NCBI RefSeq assembly: GCF_901933205.1 | Contig: NC_044571.1 | Span: 56,357,994-56,421,993 of the forward strand | DNA length: 64,000 nucleotides | DNA from: Camarhynchus parvulus | Lineage: Eukaryota > Chordata > Aves > Passeriformes > Thraupidae | Reading direction: 5' to 3' | Shown here: positions 41,201-52,900 of the stretch, piece by piece | Layout of the letters: each line of letters starts with the position of its first letter | Numbering within the stretch: position 1 is the first letter of the stretch | Program-made: the position numbers and the translations under genes | The notes under the pieces: generated by a model | Seen by the model: the letters and a program-made list of their open reading frames with translations, nothing else | Told to the model about the DNA's origin: nothing | The model's database searches: none

Positions 41201-44200
41201 CCTACATGCTCTTAGGTGCAGCTGAAAATGTTTATCCAAAGCTCTCTCATCCATCCTAAGTGCTCAGTTCTTTCTAAGATGCTTTCTCATCTAATTCAGT
41301 TTCACATGTAGCCAATGTTTTATATAAATTGATAAAATTAACTGTATCTTGCAGTAATTTTATTACCATTATCTTACTAATCTGTCTTCTTAAAGAAGAC
41401 TTAAATGCCACTTAAAAGCAAGTGAAACTACAAAGGAAAGAAGCTGGTAGAAACTAAACCAGTGAAGGTCCCAGGGCTAGAGAGCAAGCTGTCATCTCAT
41501 TAGGACCTGCTTTAGAATGAAATCCTCAAGAAGGAATTGCAGTTGAAACTGAACTCAGACATTGTTCCTGAACTCAGACAAGAATGATGTCACGTCACCC
41601 CTAAAGCAGTCAAGAGTCTCTTTTCTCTGAACAGCAGAATTGTCTTCCCAAGGCAGGTGAGGACTCCCAGTCCAAGATTTACCAGTCTTTCTGGCCAGGA
41701 AGTCTCATCAGTGCACCCTCTGCAGCCAGCCAGCTGCCCACAGCGCTGCTATTACTAGTGTCTGTCTCATATACTCTATTTAACTACTTCAGCCCACTTC
41801 TCTTTCCAAGTTATACCACTTCTGTTTGAAAAAAAACATCTTTTCAATACTATTGGTGAGAAGTTACTGTTCAGAGCTGGCAGTTCTCAGACAGGTATAG
41901 ACACATGTAAAGCAGGTAAATAAACTTTATGTTCAGGTGTAGATATATTCCACTTAATTACATGGGATCTGTTTTGCTTGCCTTCACTATCTATTTAAAA
42001 CTAATCTAAGCTAGGCTCTGTCTCTAATCGAAAGAAGCCAATAGATACCTGAAGTATGTGCTTTTAATTGTGCTCTGAAGATTGCCTTTTTCCCTTGACT
42101 AGTCCCTTGACAGTGCAATCTCTTTGCCATTATTGTTCTGCAGAGTCAGGCATAATGATTCTGCACCAGGACTACCATGCTCTACAGTGATTTCATTATA
42201 GTGAAATACAGCGCTAGTGGGTACATAGGATCCATAGATAACATTCCACACTTTGTATCGCTCTCAGAAATTCTGTATTTTGTGTAATTAGTATGGTACA
42301 AAACAACCTCAGCCACCCACAAATAGATTTTCCTATAAATGAATTGTCTCCTAAATTTGAAATACCTTTCAGCTGAATCCTTGTGTATCACAGTCCTTCC
42401 TATATGCACCAGTGACTATGGAGCTGTGCGTAATCTGATGAGGAAAATGGCATTTCTGTCTTAATTCTGATGGGTATTAGTCATTTGGATTAGTTTCTGA
42501 ATGAATGACAGAATATATATCAAAGTCTGTTAAACAATGAAAAGATCTATGAAAATAGTTTCAAATTATTGAGTCTCAAGTAACGGCATGTTTTTGTTTC
42601 ATACCAAAAATAGCTTTGTGTGTTGGCATTTTATTTTTTTTTACCATGTTGAACTCTTAATGCTTTTCTTTGCTAGTTCTTTAGCTTTATGCTTTATGGA
42701 ATAATTCAAATTTAACATAATATTTAACATGTTGTACAAGTAAGAGAAAAATATTCTGTAATATATGCATAAAATATTGATGATAAGGCCCAGTTTTTAT
42801 CCCTTTGTCTTTAACTTGGTGCATACTCTGCAAAAGCAGTGCTATGGGTGTTTTGGTTTTTTTAGAGACTTCATAAAACATTTTCATGGAACTCAAATCT
42901 CTGTTACTTTCTTTCACCTACTAATCTATCTTAACAAAAATGCATACACTTCAGAAGTAATATCTAATAATCGCAGGGTTACCTTCCCTTTTGAAGTATC
43001 ATCTCTAAAGAGTAAGCTTAAACACTTAGTCCTCTGTGGATGTGAAATTCTTAAGTTTTGATGTATACAACTAGAGTTTTGTAAGTTTTGCATGGCCAGG
43101 ACTAAATCTAAGCCAATTTCAGTTTAAAGAAGTGATGATTTTCACCTCAAGGATAGGATTCCATGTACCAATGCAGAAGTAGAAATCATTTATTTTATAG
43201 GCTGATTTTTAAATCCAGAATATGTTTCAAGCTTGTCAGAAACTTGCAAAGCTATACACAAGTTTGGGTATCCCAAATCTGTCAGAGAGAAGAACCTAAA
43301 CTATAAGAGCTACATCTACTGGAGCTATAGGTTAGTGAACCTATGAAGGATATTTAAAAAGGAAAAAATGGTGATAGGTAATGGCTGAGCAGTGTGCTTA
43401 GTAATGGTGTCTCACATCTACATTTCTTGTCAGCATATTGCATACTGAAGAGGGTTCCCCTGCTTATATCCAAAGTGTTCACTGTAGCAACTGTAGCTTT
43501 TTAAAATTATATTCTTCATGCAGCCAGAAAAAGCTTTGTGAAATTTTACAGCTTCTGTTAAATAAGTGGTGAGATGTATACTTAATAGTCTGTCAGGCCT
43601 TAAAATCACCAAATCTGCATCCTGTCCTCCCCCATAGAGGAGGTGTCATCTCAACAATCCCTTGTCTCTGTCCAGACTAGGAAATGCACCTTTTATGCAG
43701 ATTTTGCTGCAGTCAAAAGTCTAAACCTTTCAGATACAGAAGTTACTTTTAGATATCTGAAGTGCAGGCTCTCTTTACCTGTTTAAAATATCTACATTAG
43801 GGTGAAATGAAGCACAGTTTAAAAATGCTTGTTTCTCCTCACTGAATGTGAAGGGAGCCTGAGGCAACCAGCACAAATTCATTTGGTCCGCTTAATCTCA
43901 CAGTGGATCAAGGACCTTTGGTCAGGCACAAGGACGCACAGGACTTTGCATGCTCTTGTTACAAACGATTTTATATAACACTGAAGAGTCAGGTTTGTTT
44001 CTGTACCTGCAAAACATATGTATCCATAGTCAATGAGTTATATCTATTTCATCGTTGTAGTTGTAATAAGGCCAGTTAAATTTGCAGTTTATTGTTTTAA
44101 ATTTAACTGAGAATATTTCAAAGTATTCATTACCACACAAAAACAAAAAGGAAATGCATCTACACAAATGTAATTGAACATTTTGCTTTAAGCCATATTC

Positions 44201-45474
44201 CGTTATATAAGCAAAGCGTTATAAATTTATACATCTGCTTCAGCTTATTGAAACTGTCCTGATTTTAAGCTTTAATTTCTGTAAGAAATCTGTTTTGCCA
44301 GTAAGCTCAGAAGAAGCAAAGGTTTTTAAGAGATGTAAAATAAATTATCAAGTGCCATAACTGAATTCTTAGACATAGAGGACTAAGTCTTCCTTCACAC
44401 TCTCTTCCACTAAGTTTTCCTCAGTTATGTTTCTGAAATAAAAACACATAAATATCTAGCTTACTATTTTCGCTGCAAAATTTTTCCAAATCTCCTTGGA
44501 GTCAGCTGAATTGTTATTCTTAACACTGCTGACTAACATTGAGAATCTAGATAACAATACCAGTTGTATGTGGTATTATTACACAAAACTGAAAATTATA
44601 GTTCTGCTATAGGATGTTGGTTTGAAATTAATAGTAACATGCATTAAATTTGCATTTTAATAATTTTTCCTTAGTCAAGTGAACTGCTGAACATTGTGAG
44701 ATTTTTCAATTGCATTTGTTTTTTTCCTTAGCATTTAAAGCTACTCAGGTGTAGCTTTTCTTTGGAAATGAGACTAATGAAGGTGCTAGAAAAGATTTGA
44801 GAATATATCTCTAATGTTTTAGTATGAGTGACTAATTTAACTGATGAGCTAGCAATGAGTTTACACAATATAGTTGTTCTAGAAAAAAGTGTCATTTTAA
44901 TAGTTATTATGTATATGTGTTTCCTAAAAGGTGTTTTTATCATCTCTTTAGAACATGGTGGGAAAAAAAGAATTTTCTTTATGAGAACTGCATGGTGATT
45001 GTGCTTGTGTATAACTAGGAATAACCTCTATAGACACTCTAGCCTGAATGAATTTATGCACGTGTGAATCTGTGTGTGCATCTTGTGTCCTAAAAAAATG
45101 CTTTCAAGTTTTTTGAGTGGTCTTAAATTTTTGAAGAGTATCCACAGAACTTCCCATGGCTGTCTTCTAGTTTCTTCAGCTATGTATGGAATAATGGAGG
45201 GGAAAATTGAGGAGATTTCTGACCAGTCAAGTGATTTCCATCACAGACTAGCTTGGTTCTGGAAATAAGTTGTTTAATGGGTTGAGATTTTTTTGTCTAC
45301 ACCAAGTTGGCATCTGTAGTCAGTACAGTTGCAAAGTAGTAAACACTAACGATTTCACACAATTGGCAAAGCTCACCCCTAAACAAGACTGGCAATGGCT
45401 GGTTTAAAGGCAGTGAAGCTTCTCCACATCACTATTTAAGAAGAAATTGTCATTGCTTAGATGTGATCATGTAT
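38288..45474. other. Intronic sequence without genes
   Basis: AT-rich sequence without a recognisable exon. A slightly more GC-rich, complex interval at about 41440-41770 contains an overlapping CRE-like motif at 41585-41597 and a 12-base direct repeat (TGAACTCAGACA) near 41548-41580. No repeat family is identified. Confidence 0.5.
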
Positions 45475-45512
45475 GGGCTTGGAACTAAAGTCTGGGCTTG
45501 GAACTAAAGTCT
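45475..45512. repeat. Tandem duplication, 2 x 19 bp
   Basis: GGGCTTGGAACTAAAGTCT occurs at 45475-45493 and 45494-45512 without mismatch, followed by a partial third copy (AGGCTTG). Confidence 0.95.
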
Positions 45513-45683
45513 AGGCTTGCAGTGGGGGGCATGGCAATATAAACTGATACAGTAAACAACTAAACAAAAGCCTAAACAGGAAAAAATGGAATTGTGTAAA
45601 AGTTTGCCTTTAAAGTCTGAAATCTGTCATGTGAACAGCTTCCATCAAATTCGTATGTGCAATGGCATAGAGTTGTTACACCA

Positions 45684-46000
45684 TCTCTGGTTTTACTGGG
45701 GGTGGCCTTTATGTTCTCCATGGCAGCCCGTAAGCTGCTGTGCTTTGTCTTAGTGACTGGTGATGCTGCCAGACCAGTGTTTCGGCTGTTGCTGAGCTGT
45801 GCTTGCATGGTGTCATGGCTTTCTGTCTGTCCACACACCAAAACACAGAGCCAGGAGGCTCAGGGTGGGAAAGAGGTTGGAAGGGGATAACTGACACAGC
45901 TGACTGATGCTCTACCATATGATGTCATGCTCAGCAATAAAATCTCAGGGAAAGGAGGAAAAGTTCTTTTTGAACATGTTCCCTTGCAACCGTAAGCATA
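45684..46000 (+). mobile_element. Partial ERVL-type LTR, passerine type
   Basis: This is the promoter-side part of an LTR related to the one at 7893-8505 but in the opposite orientation. Shared landmarks are GTGTTTCGGCTGTTGCTGAG (about 45778-45797), the CAGCTGACTGATGC segment, and ACCATATGATGTCATGCTCA with the CRE-like TGATGTCATG, followed by AGCAATAAAA in the TATA-box position near 45933-45942. The first part, around GGTGGCCTTTATGTTCTCCA, also fits this family as I remember it. The 3' part of the LTR after about 46000 is missing. Ends are approximate. Confidence 0.75.
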
Positions 46001-49000
46001 TCTTAAAGGGACTACATTTTTCCCAACTTCATTCAGAAAACCCCTTCACAGATTTTGTGCTTTTATGTGTTACGGTATGAATAATATTTAGTTGAAAGCC
46101 CAGAGTAACTGAAGAAAGAAAAGCATTTCTGATAGTTCAGATAAACTTCAGTGGTCTTTGCTGTAATATGTTGTTCTCTGAATTCTTGCACTGTTCAAGC
46201 ATTTACATTTAACATGAGAATGTCTTTGACCGTGCATGCTATAGAGAAATAAGTTAAGCATATGTTTTTTTCTTTGTGAGTGTCTGAGCTTGTGTATTAT
46301 TATTTTAATTACCCCTCAGGCAATCTTCTGATATGTGATCAAGTGCAGGTCAATGTTCTGAGAGTCCTTCAACATGACAGTTCACAGAATAATTATCCTG
46401 TCATCGCACCTTGATTCATTGTTACATCGTTTCTTGGACTTTTTCCTCTTTCTCACATTTGCTTAGCAACCAGATCGCAAGTCTCATACTTATTATTCAA
46501 GTAATCACTCTCTGCAGCACATAGATGCATCAATTAAAGCTTTACAATGAGGTATATTTTTCTGTGTGGAATCCTCAGGTGTCAGGAATTAAAAATTGAT
46601 TTTAAATGTTGCAGGCTGCATTCAAATGGCTCATCTGTGTTTATGTTAAACAAACAACCATGCTAACAATTCCGAACAAAAGAGATAGGTCAAAATCATT
46701 AGGAAATGAATGATAAAATTATATTCTGTTCTTAAAGCACTTAGTCTTTTAGAGATTTACCAATTAAATTCAGCTCTGGAATGTCTGAGTGCCAAACATT
46801 TATTTTAGCTCTGTTTTTTTCAGATGCAAATCAATTTGATATCTGCTTTATATGTTCTTACCTATGGTCTTTGTAAACATTTTCTGGCTAATTTTCCGAT
46901 TTGTGTAAATTTCACAGCAATTTATTATTAGAATGAAATTCAAGTACCCAGAAGCTGTCAAGATGGTTCAGTGATTTAATGTTGGCGTCCTGCAGCTTTG
47001 ACTTTAATCAGCAGATGCTCTGGCATTACCATAAATGTTTTCTTAACCGTCTCTGTCAAAAAAAAAAAAGAGAGAGAGACAATTTTTCCTGTTTGGAGTC
47101 TCCTGTTTCTGATTAAATTCGGTTTGGGTTCTTTTGCATAATTAATATACCATGATGATCTCTAACCATTTGTTTTTAATATCACCTTTTCAGCTAAACT
47201 CATTTGCAAGACTGCATCATAAGTCAAAACAGACAAAAGAAAAACAAGTCTACGTTTAAGTCTATGTTAAAACTCTCTTTCCGTGGCTTGGGAGGTCTTA
47301 TTGCCTTCTGCCTTGTTTTCTCAGTGAATATAAAGGCTTCAGGGTTTCAGTAGTTCAGTTTTTCATATTCTAGGTAATATTTTAAGTCCCTCCATGAGAA
47401 AGAGGTTTTTTTTCTGTACGTGCAAAGGTGAGTTGTATTTTAGATTTTTGAAAATTTAAATAAAAACCCCTCCTACACGGTAAGATTAACCTTTGTTATC
47501 TGGTGAATACTAAATAGTATTTGAGTGCAATTGATTAGGAATAGAAGGAGGAAGTACTACAGTTAGCTTCTGTTGATTTTAACATACCAAAGTGGCTGCT
47601 AAGAGTTTAACTGGTCAAATATAGGGCAGTAAATATGCTCATTGCATAAAAAGTGCATACCATTAGTGATGTTAAACACAGCATTTTGAATTCACAATGA
47701 CTGGATTAATTACCCATGGTAATGTAGCTTGAATTTGTCTTGTGATAATTCAGTGGTATTTGGAGGAGTCGGTAAAAGCCATTTTAAAATAATAATTCCT
47801 CTTTCAGAGACTGTTGAAATCAGTGTCCCTTTTCAGAGCAGTTTGTCACACTTGCAGAGTACAGTTGTTAGTGTCAAATACACATATGGCTGGATCATGT
47901 GCAGAGTAGAAGCATTTTTTTATGTTCCATCTCTCTCCACACATGAACTAGGCCAAATTAGTCTATCCCAAAGTGAGGGAATAATTAGGTGAAAGCACAT
48001 AGCATTAATTAGAGCATCATATAAAGACAGAGAGAAGAAACATCAAAGAAATATATTTCTGCAATCTTGGAGAGTGAGGGAGAGATGAATAACTTTTCCT
48101 CTGCCTTTATTTCCCAATATTTACTTTTGCAGAGGAATCTTCTTGAAAATGTACTATTTCCTGTTCCACGGTTACAGTCTGCTCATTAGCATGCTCTCAA
48201 TTATTTTCTGCAGAGCTTTGTCAGAGGAAAGTAAGGACCATAATAATAATATGAAAGTTACATGAGCTAGGATGATTTGTCTTCATTCCATTTCCATCCA
48301 GTGTATTCATGAAGGCAATCTTGGATGTTAGTTTACACAAGTTAAACTTCACAGTCAGGTCTCTTTCTGTTCTCTTAAAAAGCACCCATGCTATAAAGAA
48401 GCACAGATTAGAATTCAGAGTTCTCATAAATACTTGTCCAGGTTAGTAAATCACTACACTCTTCCCTGTCATAGCATTAACAGCATGTAGTGCTCTCTGT
48501 TGCTCTTCTTCCAGAGACCTCTTTTAAAAACGTTTAAAGTTAGAGCAGCCTGAGAGCCATATGCTATTCTTGCAATCTTTTGAATAATAGTGAATGACAG
48601 CCCTCGGTGACTGTGACCTGTGTGGGCAAGAGCTACCCCAGGATGTTGGTCCTGTGCCTCTTACAGCTATGTGAGGAGACTGTGTTTCTATTCAACTGTT
48701 AAAACTAATACCCACCTAATTTACTTTCAGCTCTAGCCTCTCCTCTTTATGCCATTCCCAAAAGTACTTCCAGGACTCTGTAGATCTATCTCCCTTTAGC
48801 TCAGAAGTAGTTTGATTCCTTAGGAGAAAAGAGCAACAGATGATGAGAGAAAGATAGTTTTTCCCGTTGGTTTGATCTGATATTGCAAAGTATTTGTATT
48901 CAAACTTAAATCAGTTCAATCTACCAGTACTCTCATTGCTGGTATAAACCTGGTAATGGAAGTCCGGGGTAAAAAATAAGAAATAAAAATTGTATGGATT

Positions 49001-49115
49001 TGTAGAAGCAACTGGAATAGCTAGGGAATATCTTGTAAACATTTGATATCAAGAGTAGTGGATAAGAAATATTAATAGTATCAAACTTTAAAGGCAATTA
49101 CTAGAAATAGATACA
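46001..49115. other. Intronic sequence without genes; complex patch at 46420-47340
   Basis: No exon is recognised. The interval 46420-47340 is rich in long, low-repeat words with homeodomain-type cores, for example TAATTA at 47139-47144 and several ATTA/TAAT sites, and is my strongest guess for conserved non-coding DNA in this intron. A short A-run with GA repeats lies at about 47059-47079. Confidence 0.45.
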
Positions 49116-49775
49116 TGTCCTGGTTTAAGGCAAATTTGGGAGGAAACTTCTGAAGGGGTCCCTCTAGAAAGCAAATTCAAGCATGCCCCCCAGTTTTGGA
49201 GACATAAATCTCCTTCAAGAAAAGCGGAAAAATTTGTTTATATTGTTTATTTAACAAGCAAAGTACTCACAAATGTGGAAAAATTAATAATATGGAACAA
49301 TAAAATGTCTCACTGTTCTGAAGAGATGGCAAATTCAGAAAGTCCTTGTCGTGGGCTGCAGCTCGACTCACTCAGTCTCTTATCAGTCCCTCCTGTGCTG
49401 GAAAATGCCACATCCTGGGCCATGGTAGGACACAGGTGTGAGCTGCCAGTGTTTTTCTGGATTTTCAGTCCAGAGCAGGTTTGAACAGTTCCAAGACAAA
49501 GAAAAAAGCCACGGTCCAGGAAACTTCTCTGCCTCAGCTAGCTAAAACCTAACTAGGAGCAAAGGAGGGCTCTGTCCCTCTGTCCATGCTGCAGACAGCA
49601 CAGTCCAGGAGCAGGAATGTGGACGAGTGAGTGCAGCGTCTGAAAACAAACTGCGCGCTTCTTCTTTGCCCCTTCACTCTTGAACCCATCTTAAAGGTGC
49701 AAAACGTAATGTCCAGCATAAACAGAACAGATCACTGGGGATACAAGCATCGTATAGCCAGCCCAAGACGAGACA
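49116..49775 (-). mobile_element. Solo retroviral LTR, about 660 bp
   Basis: The block has complementary ends, TGTC at 49116-49119 and GACA at 49772-49775, as LTRs do. On the minus strand it starts TGTCTCGTCTTGGGCTGGCT, has a long promoter-side part, an AATAAA at 49246-49251 and about 115 further bases ending TTAAACCAGGACA, an end very like other passerine LTRs. A second AATAAA on the + strand near 49299 leaves some doubt about orientation. No internal retroviral coding sequence is present. The flanking bases (ATACA and TAAAA) do not form a target-site duplication. The right end touches a CR1 tail. Confidence 0.7.
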
Positions 49776-49776
49776 T

Positions 49777-49920
49777 AAAATCATAGAGTGGTTTGGGGCA
49801 GAACTGGCCTTAAAGGTCATCTAATTCCAACACTCACACTATGGGGACAGACGCCACCCACTAGATCAGGTTGCTCAGAACCCAATCCAGCCTGGCCTTG
49901 AACCTCTCTAGGAATGGGGC
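49777..49920 (-). mobile_element. CR1 LINE 3' end
   Basis: On the + strand this reads AAATCATAGAGTGGTTTGGG, then CTTAAAGGTCATCTAATTCC, CACCCACTAGATCAGGTTGC and CAGCCTGGCCTTGAACCTCT, ending GGAATGGGGC. This is the complement of the CR1 3' UTR and terminal repeat, so the element is on the minus strand and truncated to about 145 bases. Its 3' tail directly adjoins the LTR ending at 49775. Confidence 0.93.
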
Positions 49921-52900
49921 ATGTTTTTTTGTGGGGTTTTGTGGGTTTTGCTTGTTTGTCTGGGGTTTTTTTCCATGTGTATGCTAAATAGTATATACTC
50001 AACAGAAGCAATAACAACATTTAGAACTGCAGTGAGAAGAATCTCATAAATATTAGGTCAGGGTCAGTCTTTATGATTTGCTTTGTTGTTTGGATTTGTT
50101 GTGGGTTTTATTTTCCAGGGGAAGGAGGCTTCCTACTGTGTTTTTCCTCAACGGTTGGTAAAAGAAGACAAAATTGTGTTTCTTTTCCATTTCAGTTATT
50201 TTCATCAGCATGTTGCTTATCATTCCCTATTGCATCTGCTAGTGGCTTTCCTTTGATGACAGCAGTCTTTATGCATATTCCTGAAGTTTTTTCATCAAAG
50301 TGCACATTGAAAGCAGAATTCATCTATAGGGAGCTGATTTGCAGACAGGTTTGGAGACTAAATGTGTCTGCTGCTCGAAGGCATTTTAGTATGTGTGATC
50401 TACATTAATTATCAGCTGAAGAGGGTAGCTTTAGACTATGGACCTCTGTGTATCTTGTCACAGGTCACTAACTTAGACATTCATCATTTTTGACTGTTAA
50501 CTCTAAAGATAGTTTGGAATGCAAGCTGCAATATAGCTGTGAACAAAATAAAATAAGTAATAAACCACATTTCAGGACTTTAAAATACTATAAAATATGC
50601 TGACTTCCAGTTTTATTGTCATTTCCCTGCTACTTTTTGACTTAAGAGAAAAAGTTGATGTTTGTCCTATTTGTACCTTGAGAGAAATCCTATAAACACC
50701 TAGGCTGTGGATTGTTTCTGCCCTCTGGGGCCTGAAGACCCCATGCCTCTGGTATTCATGTAGATCAATATTTACCTTTTAACTGCCTTTGTCTGACATA
50801 AATAAGAAGATTAATTTATTAGTTATTAATACTAAAGTTATGACTTATGATTTATCCATTTTGAAATTAAGATACTTAGAATTTGGTTTTTCAAGAATAT
50901 TTCAAACCATGTGCTCTAAAAATCATTAATGACCACAAAGCAGATTTCTGTTTTGGAAATTTCAATTTTGCAGTTTTCCTAGAAACTGCCAAATGTGCCT
51001 TCTTTTGGGGAAAAATGCATTAAAAGACCCTGAAAATTAACTGTAATTCAGGGTGAAATAGGAAGGATGCCAAACTCCTAAGTCTGAAACAGTTGTCTTA
51101 GAAGACACCTGCAGAGGATTCTTCTCTCACTGACCTTGGGTGATTTCTGTCAGCAGCTTGATCCACTCTCTTGTTCTCTTATCATCTTGACAGGTGCTCA
51201 AGACTTTTGTTAAAATCCTAGTAAGTGAAAGTTGCATTTCTTGTAAAAAAAAGTCATTGTCTTATCACAGGTGAGAATATATTAGTTTAAACAGAGAAAT
51301 TGGTTCAAACTCATTGCAATTGCAAAGTGTCTTCAGAAAAGATAGTTAAAACTTTGAATGGAGTGATCAGCAGGAACTTAAAGTAGTCTTTGAGAAAATA
51401 TAGGGACAAAAGGGATTAAAAGAATTTTTAAAGGCTTTGCTTTGGGGCCAAGTAAAAGGGAGCTGGTCCAGCATAGTTCCTCTTGTCAAAAATTTCTTTG
51501 CTCACAGTCTGTAATTGACTGTCTTTGAAATGTAGTTTCTCTAAATTCTCTGTATTAGTCACACTGTGTGTTGATGTACTCATTTCTTGCCTTTGAAATG
51601 CACATAAACCCCCTATATTCACTATTTCTGAAAACTGTCTCATCTAAATTGAGCTTACTGATAGTGTTTCTTCCTTATGTTTCACACCTTTTTAATGCAA
51701 CACTCAGGAACAACAGTAAATAATAAATGATACGTGCATAGTTTAAAAAAGGAATGTTCCAAATATCAGTAACACTTTCATGTCTCATGAGTTATTGCCT
51801 GCTTTAGATCAGTAGAGTTGTGAGTACTTAGTATTAAATACAAAGGTGTAAGAAATTGCTTATCAAGCAAAGTTCTTTTGAGTACAGCTCACATTCCTTT
51901 ATGGATTAGGGTTGAAGCTGCAGGTTAGAACTGGAATAAGTCATAACAAGACACAGTGCTCCTTTTACCAGGGACATTCTTCAAGCCTACCCTTGTCAGT
52001 CAGAGATATTGTTGCAAAAACGTGAAATCAATAAAAAGTATTTAAAATATTTTCCATTAAACCATCCAGAAAGAAGCTATCCTATTTTTTCATGAATGAT
52101 CTTATGTAATACGGATGGACCTTCTAGCTATAGCAGTCTTTCTTATTATGTCTAAATTCTGGTTCTGAGGGAAAAGGCAAGCTTTGAGAAGGATCTTTTC
52201 CCCGATGTTTTGCTGGGAAAATACATGAGTACAGCATCAGCATGGTGTTGCTTTTTGAGAATTTCAGTTCCATGCATCAGGAATGAGGAACCAGAGACAA
52301 ACTATGGCACCAAACTGGGGAGCCAGTGGTAAGAGTTATGGCTCAGGCTGTTACCTTTTCCAAGCTAAACCCCTTTGGTATGGGGAAAGTCCTTCAGAGT
52401 GTTGTCTAGGACATGAGTTAAATGACAAGTCATGACTTATAATGCAAAAATAATTTGCATTGCCAGTAATGTCAGTATGGGTGGGCTTTAGAAAATGTTG
52501 GCATAGACATAGCTTCAAGAATATGAATTAGCATGTGAGGCACAAGTCAGCAAGATCAGAAATATTCCACTGGGTTTTTGAGCATTTTTCCCTGTTAACT
52601 TGGTAAGAGATGTAATGAGGTTGTAACTGCAATTGTTCTTTTTATGTTACAGTTTTGTCATGTCCTACATTTAGATGTATGACTGTAATACAAGCATATA
52701 ATGCCACGCAGTGCTGTTCTCTTTATTGTATTTACAACTTTATTTTTCAATCAGTCTACAAGTATTTACATAAAACCAAAATATGTCCTTAGTATCAAGA
52801 CTTTTACTGAGAAACTGTGATGAAATAAAGCTTTTCAACATCCTTTTTAATGGTAAATATTTATTAGTTGTTTTAAAAAAATCTATGTCGACTTTAGTGA

